Shown piece by piece: positions 17,872 to 28,152 of a DNA stretch of 64,000 nt (position 1 is the first letter of the stretch; the number at the start of each line of letters is the position of its first letter). Under the pieces are notes generated by a model. That model did no database searches. It was given only the letters and a program-made list of their open reading frames with translations, and was not told the DNA's origin. The DNA is from Halostagnicola sp. A56. GTDB taxonomy: Archaea > Halobacteriota > Halobacteria > Halobacteriales > Natrialbaceae. The stretch spans positions 48,656 through 112,655 of the forward strand of contig NZ_JMIP02000021.1 of the NCBI RefSeq assembly GCF_000691505.1. Direction: 5' to 3'. The position numbers were made by a program, and so were the translations under genes.

Positions 17872-18351
17872 ATGTGTGAAAGCATACAAGACATCGATAT
17901 GATTCATCTCCGGAATCGCCTGAAGGGACGCTTCGATCCGGAGTGGCGACTGGCAATCGTCCTCGGACTCGCCTCGATTCCGTTTACGGTCGCGTTCTAC
18001 TGGCAGTCGATGCCAGATTATACACACCACGTCGCCCCCGTGTTTTTCGCCGGCGTGATCGGTGGAATCCTCTCCCACAGAACCGATCTGCAGGCGCGAC
18101 GGGTTGGCGAACGAATCGGGCTCGTCGGCTCGCTCGCGGAACTCTGGCCGCTCGTTGACCTCCTCGCGTTCGTTTCCGGGTTGAACCAGCCGCTCTGGTT
18201 TAGCGGGCTACAGGGGATTATGCTCATCTGTTTCACGCTACTCGTCGTTTTACTCTCCGCTCTGATCGGGAAGATCGGTGCAATACTCGGACGGTGGGCA
18301 CTCGAGAGGACGGAGACGTACCGCTCGCGTCTGGGAGAGTTTACCAGTTGA
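17872..18351 (+). CDS. Four-helix membrane protein
   Basis: A 159-residue protein from the ATG at 17872 (the ATG at 17899 is an alternative). It has hydrophobic segments at about residues 27-45, 56-72, 87-107 and 116-138, with the cytoplasmic-like loop SHRTDLQARRVGERIG between helices 2 and 3. This resembles small halobacterial membrane proteins of the DUF5518 kind. It is in the same frame as the erroneous read-through of the preceding gene, so automated calls may fuse them. It has its own start and a 73-bp leader. Function unknown. Confidence 0.6.
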   Translation: MCESIQDIDMIHLRNRLKGRFDPEWRLAIVLGLASIPFTVAFYWQSMPDYTHHVAPVFFAGVIGGILSHRTDLQARRVGERIGLVGSLAELWPLVDLLAFVSGLNQPLWFSGLQGIMLICFTLLVVLLSALIGKIGAILGRWALERTETYRSRLGEFTS

Positions 18352-18830
18352 GTGGCGTGTTCTCGTGGTCGATGTGATTCGTTCCCGGCTTCGTCCTTCC
18401 ATGTGGTGTGTTCCCGGTTCCGTCCCCGATTTGATCCGTCGTCGTGTGACGGCTCGACGCTCGGTTTCGTTCGTTCATCGAAAAATATGACCTGGAAACG
18501 AACAGATCTAAAACTCTCATACTGTTATGCGTGGAACCGACGTTGTATTGAAGGCTCTCTCGGATTGATCAATATCGGAGAGTAGATGTAGTGATAGGTT
18601 GAAGCTCTGTTGAAATTCTATTTTCAGGTCTATGTTAGCGTGAAATACGCGCACACTATAGATGCTAACTGTACACTCGCTGTTCTATCAGATTCGAATG
18701 GTTATTTCCAACCCGTGTAAGATACAGGGTGCGTATTAACTATGGAAGTAATTAATCATAGGTAGAAATTCTCAGATCATACTGGATAAGGGCGATCATT
18801 TGATTAATACCCGGATACTTCTTGAGGTGA
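18352..18830. other. Gene-free stretch with an IS5-type end
   Basis: About 480 bp without a supportable gene, more A/T-rich than the core. GAAGCTCTGTTGAAAT at 18601-18616 matches the terminal repeat seen at 9757-9767 and 52269-52284, so a single IS5-type end (solo remnant) lies here. No transposase sequence accompanies it. Confidence 0.5.
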
Positions 18831-19253
18831 TCATTCATCAGAAAGCGTCTGCTCTTCGTCGTATGTACGGATGTCATCTGCCGCCACTCCCCCCCCCCGG
18901 TACACTCGAAAAATAACGAAGACATACGGTTCATCAGTCGAAATATGTTCGGTGGTATCGACCTGCGAACGCCCGTCTTCAGAGCTGACGCTAATACTGT
19001 ACTTTCCCGGCTCAGCGACAGGTGTCTCGAAGGCAGTATTCGTTCGCTCTGGTAGCGAGACTGTCTCGGTAAATACGGGTATTTCACCGTCAGTGATTTT
19101 GAGCGTCAGTTCAACCGGCTCATCGGACCTATTCTGAAGGGATATCACGTCAATTCTTGCGTGTGGTTCGTCGGAAGGCAAATTGACACAGCCAGCGATA
19201 CTACCAGCACCCCCGCTACAACAGAGGAGGGCGAGGAACTGACGGCGGTGCAT
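18831..19253 (-). CDS. Secreted lipoprotein
   Basis: A 140-residue protein with a signal peptide carrying RR (MHRRQFLALLCC) and a lipobox SIAGC (Cys at about residue 22), so probably Tat-exported and lipid-anchored. The mature part is a beta-sandwich-like domain (RIDVISLQNRSDEPVELTLK) of the kind common in halobacterial surface lipoproteins. A run of ten G on the coding strand (C at 18889-18898) lies near the 3' end. It overlaps no other gene. Function unknown. Confidence 0.7.
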   Translation of the reverse strand: MHRRQFLALLCCSGGAGSIAGCVNLPSDEPHARIDVISLQNRSDEPVELTLKITDGEIPVFTETVSLPERTNTAFETPVAEPGKYSISVSSEDGRSQVDTTEHISTDEPYVFVIFRVYRGGGVAADDIRTYDEEQTLSDE

Positions 19254-19358
19254 ACACCTCGTCTTTTTCTAATTGATAAAGGTCTTCTCAATAAGTACCG
19301 TACGTGGCTTATATGGTCGAATTTTGTGGAAATTAGTAATCGGTGTGCTACATAGTTT

Positions 19359-20123
19359 GAGGGTGTCATAGAACAGTTTGCGTACCTCTCTGTGATTACC
19401 CAACGAACGGTAAGTAGAGGTTGTCCTGTTATCGGTCGGATGGGTTCCTTCTTCGACGCCGACAGAAAGATTATAACGACCACGTGTGACCGACCGATAT
19501 GCCCCTCCATAACCGCCCGTTCACGATTGCTGGCGGCGCTGCACTCCTTAGTTGTATCAGTCTCGGCTATGCGTGGTACACTCTCGCCGGGATTCCAACT
19601 GAGCCCCGCGGTGACGGCTTTGTCGCGGGTATTGTCGCCGCGATTGGTCTCGGAATCGGACTCACAGGCCTGTTCGCGCTTGTGGAGGCGACCACGCTAG
19701 CAGCGGTAGTGCGTTTCGGCTCGCCGACGCGTCGTGCTCGGGCGTTCCTCAGTGCCGGCGCGGTCGCGGGAAGTGTCGGGACTATCCTTCCGCTGTTCAT
19801 AGAACTTGCCCGACTTCCGACCCCAGGTTCCTCGCTCACAACGCTTGCGGACCGCATGCTCCCGTTCGTCTTCGGCGGCTGGCTCCTACTCGCGGCGATC
19901 GGTATGCTCTGTTCTGCACTCGGAGTTGTGTTCCATCTGTTTGATCGCATTCAGGGGAACCCAGGATCGACAGGGGCGTAGTCAGCCACGTTCGTCTCAA
20001 GCACTTGTCCGTAGCGTTTGGCATCCCGAGTTGACGATCGGTAAGTTCGCAGGTGTAGTAAACGGATAGTTCAGCCTACACGGGATGAAAGGAACACCGT
20101 GCAACTCGTTCTATGACACCCTC
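19359..20123. mobile_element. 765-bp element with terminal inverted repeats and one cargo gene
   Basis: GAGGGTGTCATAGAAC at 19359-19374 is repeated inverted at 20108-20123 (16 of 16), with further partial matches inward (GTT.GC). The only gene inside is the membrane protein at 19499; no transposase is present. TAGTT occurs next to both ends (offset by one base) and may be a target duplication. This looks like a MITE-like or non-autonomous element mobilised in trans. Confidence 0.6.
19499..19981 (+). CDS. Membrane protein carried within the inverted-repeat element
   Basis: A 160-residue protein from the ATG at 19499 with four predicted transmembrane helices: about residues 8-28, 39-65, 80-103 and 120-148. 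It is rich in Gly/Ala and Leu with few charges, except short loops such as RFGSPTRRARAF. There is no known motif. It is the only gene between the two inverted repeats, so it appears to be cargo. A TATA-like A/T-rich stretch lies upstream around 19465-19480. Confidence 0.6.
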   Translation: MPLHNRPFTIAGGAALLSCISLGYAWYTLAGIPTEPRGDGFVAGIVAAIGLGIGLTGLFALVEATTLAAVVRFGSPTRRARAFLSAGAVAGSVGTILPLFIELARLPTPGSSLTTLADRMLPFVFGGWLLLAAIGMLCSALGVVFHLFDRIQGNPGSTGA

Positions 20124-20613
20124 TAGTTCGCCTATAGTGATCGTTAGATGGTTTGGTCGAGGTCGTAGAGGAGACACGCAAGGTGGGTTCACGGAACTGC
20201 TTCCATTATCATCGTGAACGGACGATCACCCGTATTTTGGCTTGAGTCAAGTATTCACCGTTTTGCTCTAGTTTTGTTGATCGTAGAGACATAGCAGAAC
20301 AAGGTGGTGATGAAGTGTGTAGGTTGTTTCCAGCACTTTGAGGAATACTGTGAGACTGCTCGCTGGGTAAGGTAAAATACTCGCTCGACAAACTGGAGTA
20401 ACGGAATTCATTTTAGTGTCACTGCCGTCGGACCGTCGGGAAGAAATAGATAGGATTCTTACACGTGTGGCGTGATATCGCTGTCCGCTCGAGACTTCAT
20501 CCCCGTCGCGTGGCCGATTCTTGGCAAAAATATATTAGAAAAACATAACTTCAGGCTGCCGGTACGTATAAGGCCGCCGATTACATGGGTCGATACATCT
20601 CGGACCGCGTGCT
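20124..20613. other. Gene-free stretch upstream of cheR
   Basis: About 490 bp of lower GC content. The minus strand of 20130-20390 can be read with several stops in a way that weakly recalls a transposase tail (LACLLYDLDQTI), too degraded to name. The promoter of cheR should lie in the last 100 bp, where ATATATTAGAAA (about 20530) is a candidate core element. Confidence 0.35.
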
Positions 20614-21432
20614 ATGAGTACATCAGATACTATTCAGCCGATTCTCAGGTTCGTCGAGGAGGAACTCTCCTTCGCGACGAGTTACTACAACGAACGCTAC
20701 CTCGACCGGCGCGTCTCCTCTCGTATGCGCCGGACGAACTCCGACTCCTACGGGGAGTATTACTCGCTACTGAAACGCGACGAAGCCGAACAGGCGGAGC
20801 TGCTCGACGCCCTGAGCATCAACGTCACCGGCTTCTTTCGGAATCCGAGCGTCTGGGAGGGAATCCAGACGCTACTTCGGAAACTGACCGCCGAAAAGTC
20901 CTCGGTCCGAATCTGGAGTGCGGCCTGTGCGGACGGCCGCGAACCCTACTCGCTGTCGATGCTCGCCCACAGCGACCGCGAAATAGACGACTCCCGCATC
21001 AGCATCCTCGCGACCGACATCAGCGAGGACGCCCTCGAGACGGCCCGCGGCGGCGTCTATCAGGACCTCCAGACCGACGACGTCTCGAGTCAGCTGGACT
21101 TTCTCGAGCGCCCGACCCAGTACATCACGAAACAGGAGGACTCCGTCAAAGTCGCCAGGACGATTCGAAAACTCGTCGAGTTCGAACGCCACGACCTGAT
21201 CAACGGCAGATCGAAGTCCGGCTTCGATATGGTCGTCTGTCGGAACATCCTCATCTACATCAACGACGAGCACAAGACGCCGATTTTCGAGACGATCCGA
21301 GACTCGCTCGTCGACGGCGGCTACATGGTCATCGGCAAATCCGAGACGATCCCGATCGGAATGCGAACGGAATTCGACTCGGTGAACGCGGGCGATAAGA
21401 CCTACCAGTATCCCGGCGACGCGGAATCGTAA
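20614..21432 (+). CDS. cheR: Chemotaxis protein methyltransferase CheR
   Basis: A 272-residue enzyme that methylates glutamates of chemoreceptors with S-adenosylmethionine. The N-terminal helical domain is followed by the SAM site IWSAACADGREPYSLSML (about residues 104-121). The conserved DMVVCRNILIYI lies at about 207-218, and the normal KSETIPIG end follows. It starts at the ATG at 20614. No other che gene is in the window, so cheR stands alone here. Confidence 0.93.
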   Translation: MSTSDTIQPILRFVEEELSFATSYYNERYLDRRVSSRMRRTNSDSYGEYYSLLKRDEAEQAELLDALSINVTGFFRNPSVWEGIQTLLRKLTAEKSSVRIWSAACADGREPYSLSMLAHSDREIDDSRISILATDISEDALETARGGVYQDLQTDDVSSQLDFLERPTQYITKQEDSVKVARTIRKLVEFERHDLINGRSKSGFDMVVCRNILIYINDEHKTPIFETIRDSLVDGGYMVIGKSETIPIGMRTEFDSVNAGDKTYQYPGDAES

Positions 21433-21551
21433 TCTCCTCCCAGCGACCAGCATCGTAACTTCCACCCACCGACGCGGAAGCGTATTCGGCTCGTAGAGAC
21501 GTGCTGGCAGCACATTCTGAGCACGTTCTAGGGGCGTCTCCTCGATCGAGA

Positions 21552-23867
21552 TCAGCCGCCGTGGCCGGGATAATCCCGCTCGAACCGATCCTCGATCTCC
21601 GCTTCGTCGAAGCGAACGATCACCGGGCGGCCGTGCGGGCAGGCGTAGGGGTTCTCGCAGGCGTCGAGCGCCTCGAGCAACTCGAGGACGGATCCCTCGG
21701 TCAGCGACGTGTTGCCCGTGATCGAGGGGTAACACGCCAGATCGCCGAGGAAGTCGTCGGCCAGTGCGTCGACCGTCTCGGAACCCGCCTCGCGATCGCC
21801 CTCGACGAACGACGTCAGCACGTCACGCAACCGGCTCGGCTCGAGGGTCTTCTCGAGCACCGCGGGGACGGTCGTCACGGCAACCGTCCGATCGTCGGTC
21901 CGGTCGGCGTAGAACCCGAGTCGCGAGAGCGCCTCGCGGTAGTGTTCGAACGCCTCGGCTTCGGCCGCCGTGAGCTCGAGTTCGACCGGCGATGCGAGCG
22001 CCTGCGCCGTCGAATCGTCGGCGAAGGCCTCCCGAAGTCGTTCGTAGTTCACGCGCTCGTCCGCGGCGTGCTGGTCGATCAGCGCGAGGTCGTCGTCGGT
22101 TTCACAGACGAGGTAGGTGTCCCGTAGCTGTCCGAGAACCCGAAGGTTTGGAAGAGAGTCGAACGACGCCTCCTCGCCGGTCGCGGCCTCGCCCGCGAGC
22201 GTCCGCTGTTCGGTGTCGCCCGAGAACTTGCGCGCGGGCTCGAGGTCGCCGCCACGCTCGACACTCGACCCGACAGACCCAGTTTCGGAAGCGGTTCCGG
22301 AGCCCGACTCGGCCTGATCGGAACGCTCGGACGACTGCGTCTCTCCGCTCGCGGCGTCCACATCCGCGGACATCGTGGCGGACTCCGGCGCGTCGTCCTC
22401 GGTTCTCGAGGAACGTTCCCCTCGAGCCGTCGCCGCCGAGCGATCGGAACCGCGCGCCGTCGTGGAGTCGTCGCCAGCCGTCTCCGCGTTCGCCGTCGAC
22501 TCCGCGCTCGTCTCCGATCCCACCGTCGAATCCGACCGCGCGTTCGACGCTCGAGTCGCCTCGTCGCCACTCGTTTCGCCCGCGTTCTCCCCGGCAGCGT
22601 CGGCCTCGAGTGATCGATCCGATTCGCGCTCATTTGGTTCGCTATATCCCCCCCTAGACCGATCCGGCTCGATTCGAGTTTCGCGCGCCGCGGAACGGCC
22701 CCGCGGCGCGCTCGAGCGGAGCAAACCGTGCTCGAGGAGCGCGGATTCGACGGCCGAATCGACAGCTCTGCGCACCGCATCGTCGTCGTCGAAGCGAACC
22801 TCGCGCTTGCGCGGGTGGACGTTTACGTCCACGGCCTCGCCCGGCACCTCGAGAAAGAGCACGACGAAAGGGTATCGGTCGCTTCCGAGCTGGGTTCCGT
22901 AGGCACCCATGATCCCCTGCCGGATCGCGTCGGAGGTGACCGCCCGACCGTTGACGTACGTCGCGAGGTAGTCCCGACTCGAGCGGTTCGTCTCGGGGTG
23001 GGAGACGAGCCCCGTCACCGACTCGAGTGGGCCGACGGGGAGTTCGTCGCCGTCGGCCTCGACGGGAATCATCGCCTTCGCGACCTCGCGCCCGTACACC
23101 GCGAGGATCGCTTCCTGCAGATCGCCCTGGCCCGTCGTCGCGAAGACCTCGCGACCGTCGTGGGTCAGCGAGATGGCGACGTCGGGATTTGCCAGCGCGT
23201 AGCGGGTGACGACGCGATTGACGTGGGCGAACTCCGTCGCCGTCGTCTTCAGGAACTTCCGCCGGGCGGGCGTGTTGTAGAACAGGTCCGCCACCTCGAC
23301 GGCGGTCCCCTCAGGACAGCCCGTCGGCTCGACGGCGGTGACCTCGCCGCCCTCGTAGACGAGTTTCGTGCCCGCCCCGCCCGCTTCGTCCCGACCGGCT
23401 CCGTCGCCGTCGGCTCGAGGCCGCGTCTCGACGGTCAGGCGCGACACCGACCCGATCGTGTGTAACGCTTCGCCGCGGAAGCCGAGCGTGGCGACCCCGG
23501 ACTCTAGGTCCTCGAGCCCCTCGATCTTGCTGGTCGTGTGCTGGCGGACCGCCGCCCGGACCGCCGATTCGGTCATCCCGCGGCCGTCGTCTGCGACCCG
23601 GATCAGCTCCGTCCCGCCGTCCTCGACGGCGATGTCGACCCTCGAGGCGTCGGCATCGAGGCTGTTCTCGAGCAGTTCCTTGACGGCGCTAGCGGGCCGT
23701 TCGACGACCTCGCCCGCGGCGATGCGCGCGACGGTGTCCTCGTCGAGTTCGCGGATTTCGTGGCCGTCCGAGTCAGTATTGCGGGCGTCGGAATCGGTAT
23801 CATGGGCGGCAGAGTCGACCTCGCGGCCGTCGGGAGCACGGTCGTCAGCACCGTTTTCGTCACTCAT
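21552..23867 (-). CDS. mutL: DNA mismatch repair protein MutL (endonuclease type)
   Basis: A 771-residue protein. The GHKL ATPase motifs are ELLENSLDADAS, VADDGRGM and TLGFRGEAL (about residues 60-150). A long acidic Ser/Glu-rich linker (about 385-560) is followed by a C-terminal domain. That domain has DQHAADERVNYE (about 597-608) and CPHGRPVIV (about 743), the metal-binding set of nicking MutL proteins. The N-terminus has a 40-residue acidic extension. The start overlaps the mutS end by 8 bp, so the pair is translationally coupled. Confidence 0.95.
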   Translation of the reverse strand: MSDENGADDRAPDGREVDSAAHDTDSDARNTDSDGHEIRELDEDTVARIAAGEVVERPASAVKELLENSLDADASRVDIAVEDGGTELIRVADDGRGMTESAVRAAVRQHTTSKIEGLEDLESGVATLGFRGEALHTIGSVSRLTVETRPRADGDGAGRDEAGGAGTKLVYEGGEVTAVEPTGCPEGTAVEVADLFYNTPARRKFLKTTATEFAHVNRVVTRYALANPDVAISLTHDGREVFATTGQGDLQEAILAVYGREVAKAMIPVEADGDELPVGPLESVTGLVSHPETNRSSRDYLATYVNGRAVTSDAIRQGIMGAYGTQLGSDRYPFVVLFLEVPGEAVDVNVHPRKREVRFDDDDAVRRAVDSAVESALLEHGLLRSSAPRGRSAARETRIEPDRSRGGYSEPNERESDRSLEADAAGENAGETSGDEATRASNARSDSTVGSETSAESTANAETAGDDSTTARGSDRSAATARGERSSRTEDDAPESATMSADVDAASGETQSSERSDQAESGSGTASETGSVGSSVERGGDLEPARKFSGDTEQRTLAGEAATGEEASFDSLPNLRVLGQLRDTYLVCETDDDLALIDQHAADERVNYERLREAFADDSTAQALASPVELELTAAEAEAFEHYREALSRLGFYADRTDDRTVAVTTVPAVLEKTLEPSRLRDVLTSFVEGDREAGSETVDALADDFLGDLACYPSITGNTSLTEGSVLELLEALDACENPYACPHGRPVIVRFDEAEIEDRFERDYPGHGG

Positions 23868-26597
23868 CCTCGAGCCTCCGTTGCCACTCCTGTACCTTCG
23901 AGAGCAACTCGACGGGCGACGTTTCGTTCACGTCTACCTCCTCGAGATCCGCGAGCACGTCGGCTTTCTCGGGCTCGGGTCCGGTTTCGCGGTCGGCGTC
24001 CGTCTCGCTACTCGCCGCCGTCTCGAGATTGGCCTGGGTACCCGATTTCGACGTGGCCTCGCCGCCATCGGTCGTCGCTGACCGTTCCATCGTGCCACTC
24101 GAGAGGTCGAAGACGGCCTGGACCGGCTCCGAGGAGCCGTCGCCTTTGGCCTCGATGGCCTTCTCCTCGCGCAGGCGGCCGAGCACGTCCCGCGCCCGGT
24201 CGACGACGGGCGCTGGAACCCCGGCGAGGTCGGCGACGTGGATGCCATAGGAGCGATCCGTCGGGCCGTCCCGAACCGTTCGGAGAAAGGTCACGTCGCC
24301 GTCGCGTTCGTCGGCAGCGATGTGGACGTTCGCGACCCGCGGCAGGTGCTCGGCGAGTCCGGTCAGTTCGTGATAGTGGGTCGCAAAGAGCGTCTTCGCT
24401 CGAATCTCGTTGTGCAGGTACTCGGTCGCCGACCACGCGATCGAAATGCCGTCGTAGGTCGCGGTCCCCCGGCCAACCTCGTCCAAAATCACGAGCGACT
24501 CCTCGGTCGCGGTGTGGAGGATGTTCGAGAGTTCGCTCATCTCGACCATGAACGTCGAGCGCCCCTGTGCCAGTTCGTCGAGCGCCCCAACGCGGGTGAA
24601 TATGCCGTCGACCAGTCCGATGTCGGCCTCTCGAACGGGCACGAAGCTGCCGACCTGCGCGAGCAAGACGATGCAAGCGACCTGGCGCATGTACGTCGAT
24701 TTCCCGGACATGTTCGGGCCAGTGACGACCAGAAAGCCCCGGTCGTCGGTCATCCGCACGTCGTTGGGCACGAACTCGGTCGTCTGCTCGACGACGGGGT
24801 GGCGACCCTGATCGATCTCGAGGTCGCCGTCCCGGCGCAGGTCGGGCTGAACCCAGCCGTTTTCGGCGGCGTGACTCGCCAGACTCGAGAGCGCGTCGAC
24901 GGTCGCGATCGCACGGCCGACGTCCTGTAAGAGCGCCGCCTCCGCGGCGACGTCCTCGCGGAGTTTCTCGAAGAGTTTGTACTCCAACTCGCCCCGTTCC
25001 TCCTCGAGTCGCAACACTTCGCGTTCTTTCTCCTCGAGTTCGGGCGTCGTGAACCGCTTCGAATTTTTCAGCGTCTTGATCTGCTCGTAGTGCTCTGGCA
25101 CTTCGTCTGCGACCGACTTACCCACCTGAACGTAGTAGCCGTCGGTCTTGTTCCGATCGACGGTGACGTGGCTCAGGCCGTGTTGGCGTTTCTCGCGGTC
25201 AGCGAGGCTCTCGAGCCACCGTCGAACCTCCTCGTGGCGGTCGATCACTTCGTCGAGTTCCTCGTGGTAGCCCCGCTGGAGCAGGCCGCCCTGGGTTACC
25301 GTCGAGGGCGGGTCTTCTGCGATCGCTTCCTCGAGCATCTTTCGGAGATCGGCGACCGCCGTTCGGTCCGGCCGGTCGACGATCGACGCGAGCGGTGACC
25401 CGCCTAACTCCGCGTCCGAGTCGATCGCGTCGGCAACCTGTGGCAGCACCTCGAGCGTCTCTCGAACCGCGACCAGGTCCTGCGCGTCGGCGCTCCCATG
25501 GGTCGCCTTCGAGGCCAGTCGCTCGAGATCGTAGGCCGCCCCGAGCACCTCGCGGAGTTCGTCGCGAGCCAGCGCGGCCGAGGCGAGCGCCCCGACGCTT
25601 TGCTGGCGTTCCTCGAGGACCGACAGCGACCTGCGCGGTCGCTGGAGCCACTCCTTGAGCAGTCGTCCGCCGGCGCTCGTCTCGGTGTGGTCGACGGTCG
25701 CGAACAGCGACCCCTCGCGGTCGCCCTGCATCGTCTCGGTGAGCTCGAGGTTTCGCTGGGTCGTCCCGTCGAGGGTCACGTGGTCGTCGCTGTGGTGAGT
25801 CGTGATCCGGGTCATCGACGCGAGCACGCCGGCTCCGGTCTCCTCGACGTACGAGAGGATCGACCCGCCGCCGAAATCGCCGGCTGGGGAGCCGAAAGGC
25901 CCTCGAGTGGTTCGCGTCCGAACTGCTCGCGAACGACGTGTTCGGCGCGTTTGGGCGCGAACGACTCGGCCTCGTGGAGGGTCAACGTCGCGTCGGTCCG
26001 CTCGCGAATCTGCCGGACGAGTTCGTCGTCGTTTCGAACCGCGGGACCCGGAAGCACCTCGACGGGATCGAACCGATAGAGTTCGGTCAGCGTGTCGGCC
26101 CTGTCCTCGCCGGCCGCGACGAGGAACCGTCCGGTCGTCACGTCGGCGAACGCCAGGCCGTACGACGCGTCATCACCGCCGTCGGCGGTGGGTGACGCGC
26201 CTGCCGATCCGTCTGCAGCACCGTCCTCGACGACGGCCGCGAGATACTGGGCGTCGGCGTCGCTCGTCTCGAGGAGCGTCCCGGGGGTCACGACGCGGAC
26301 GATTTCGCGTGCGTGCCCGTCGTCGGTCTCGTACTGGTCGGCGACGGCAACGCGGTAGCCGCGTTCGACGAGCGCCTTGAGGTAGGGCGTCAGGTCGTCG
26401 AGCGGCACGCCGGCCATCGGGTACGACGACCCGTGGGAGGACTTCTGTGAGAGTTTGAGGTCGAGTTCCTCGGCCACGAGTTCGGCGTCCGCGTCGAAGA
26501 ACTCGTAGAAGTCGCCACACTGCATCGCCAGCACCTCGGCGTCGGTGGTCTCCTTGAGCGAGAGAAACTCGCCGACGATACCCGTCGCCTCTGTCAT
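23860..26597 (-). pseudogene. mutS: DNA mismatch repair protein MutS, with a single-base frameshift
   Basis: The N-terminal mismatch-binding domain starts at the ATG at 26597 (MTEATGIVGEFLSLKE; the FYEFF mismatch-reading motif is present). It runs in one frame to about 25865. One base is missing in a GGCGGG context at about 25861-25872. The rest, from SYVEETGAGVLAS onward, is in another frame to 23860: lever, clamp, ATPase with GPNMSGKST and LVILDEVGRGT, and C-terminal tail. All domains are otherwise complete. Overlap with mutL implies an operon. Either a recent mutation or an assembly error. Confidence 0.9.
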
Positions 26598-26723
26598 ACA
26601 CGAGGACTGTCCTTCCACCGCAAAAGACCTGCGGGTTCCGGGGCGAAAGTGGTCGCTCGCTTGCACGGCGGCTCCGTCTCGAGGAGTAACACAGGGGCGG
26701 AAGACGCGATTGCCCGCGGACGA

Positions 26724-28085
26724 TCACTCGCCGAACTGCTCGGAGAGCGCGAGTACGCGGTCGGCCAGCGTCTCGGACTCCGTCGCGACGAGGTACGTCA
26801 TCGCCTCCTTGCCCACCGCACCGCGGTCGACGACCGCGATGGGGTGGCCGCTATCGCCGTCGAAGAGCGATTCGACCGCAGCTGGGGCGACCCACTCGTC
26901 GGTTTCTGCGTCGGCCTCGGCGTCGCGATCGCGTTCGAGTTCGGCGGTCGTCCACTCGAGTTCCTCGAGTGCGTGCTCGACATCCGCGTTGAACCGGAGG
27001 TTACACGCAAAGCGCACGTTCGGGCACACTTCCCGCGCATCGAGGACGAATCGGGCGACGTTTCGGGAGGCCCCGAACCGAACCGCGCCGTTGGAACTGA
27101 TCCCGGCGAGCGTGCGGGTGATCCGTCCCTCGACGGCCGCGATCTCCTCGAGGGACTCGGCGTACGGCGTCGCGCCGACGACGTTCGTCCCCACTTCCGG
27201 AACGAGCGGGGTAATATCGGCCTCAACGATCCGGTCGACGGCGGCGCGGATCGACTCTGCGGTTACCTCCATGGTCGCCCGGTTTCGCTGTTCGACGCCG
27301 TGATTGACCGCGCCGGGGCCTCTCCCGACGTCGTAGTGGTATCGAACCGCGCGAGTGAGGAAGTCGGTCGCACCGCCGACGGCGGCCTCGAGCGACTCGT
27401 CGCGTGCGAGTCGGGCGGCGACGGCCGCGGCGAGTGTACAGCCCGAGCCGTGAGTCGCGTCGGTGTCGACGCGAGCGTGTTCGAACGTCGTGGTGCCCGT
27501 GGCGGTGACGAGCACGTCGCTGATCGTCTCACCTGGGACGTGCCCGCCCTTGATCAGCGCCGCGTCCGCCCCCAATTCGAGGAGCGCGTCGCCGGCCTCG
27601 ATCGCGCTCGGCTGGTCTTCGACCACAACGTCGGTCAGCACCTCGGCTTCGTCCGCATTCGGCGTGACGACCCTCGACTCGCCGATGAGCTCTTCGTACG
27701 CGCGTTCGGCCGCCGGCTCGAGCAGCCGATCGCCGGAGGTCGCGACCATCACGGGATCGACGACGAGCGGAAACTCGAAACTCGCCGCCTCGCTCGCGAC
27801 GGCGCGGACGATTTCGGTCGTCGCGAGCATCCCCGTCTTAGCCGCGCCGACGTCGAAATCGTCGGTTACCGCGGCTAGCTGGGCTTCGACCTCCTCGAGC
27901 GGAAGCGGGTAGGAGCGTTCGACACCGCGACTGTGCTGGGCCGTGACCGCGGTGATGGCGCTGGTCCCGTAGACATCGTGGGCGGCCATCGTCGCGAGGT
28001 CGGCCTGAATTCCGGCACCGCCGCCGGAGTCGCTGCCGGCGATCGTCAGGGCGATCGGTGGCGTTTCTGGTGCGTCCGTGCGCAT
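26724..28085 (-). CDS. thiD: Bifunctional HMP kinase/HMP-P kinase-thiamine-phosphate synthase (ThiD-ThiN)
   Basis: A 453-residue fusion. ThiD (about residues 1-260) phosphorylates hydroxymethylpyrimidine twice: TIAGSDSGGGAGIQADL at the N-terminus, DPVMVATSGDRLL in the middle and the anion-hole motif DTDATHGSGCT. ThiN (about 270-453) joins HMP-PP with the thiazole phosphate: PLVPEVGTNVVGATPYAES, ITRTLAGISSNGAVRFGAS. The fusion is standard in haloarchaea, where ThiN replaces ThiE. It follows an AIR-synthase-like gene by 67 bp on the same strand. Confidence 0.93.
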   Translation of the reverse strand: MRTDAPETPPIALTIAGSDSGGGAGIQADLATMAAHDVYGTSAITAVTAQHSRGVERSYPLPLEEVEAQLAAVTDDFDVGAAKTGMLATTEIVRAVASEAASFEFPLVVDPVMVATSGDRLLEPAAERAYEELIGESRVVTPNADEAEVLTDVVVEDQPSAIEAGDALLELGADAALIKGGHVPGETISDVLVTATGTTTFEHARVDTDATHGSGCTLAAAVAARLARDESLEAAVGGATDFLTRAVRYHYDVGRGPGAVNHGVEQRNRATMEVTAESIRAAVDRIVEADITPLVPEVGTNVVGATPYAESLEEIAAVEGRITRTLAGISSNGAVRFGASRNVARFVLDAREVCPNVRFACNLRFNADVEHALEELEWTTAELERDRDAEADAETDEWVAPAAVESLFDGDSGHPIAVVDRGAVGKEAMTYLVATESETLADRVLALSEQFGE

Positions 28086-28152
28086 ACCGAAGCTATTCCT
28101 CCGGTGTATTTATCGGTGGTGGGCCTGATCGGGGGCCCCTGCTGGCCGAAAC

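Noticed and set aside
16015..18351. A single 778-codon gene
   Set aside because: The middle 70 codons are a wrong-frame reading between the archaeosine synthase and a separate membrane protein; the PUA end is found in another frame.
20130..20390. Transposase remnant on the minus strand
   Set aside because: Short transposase-like stretches with several stops could be read, but no motif long enough to name a family.
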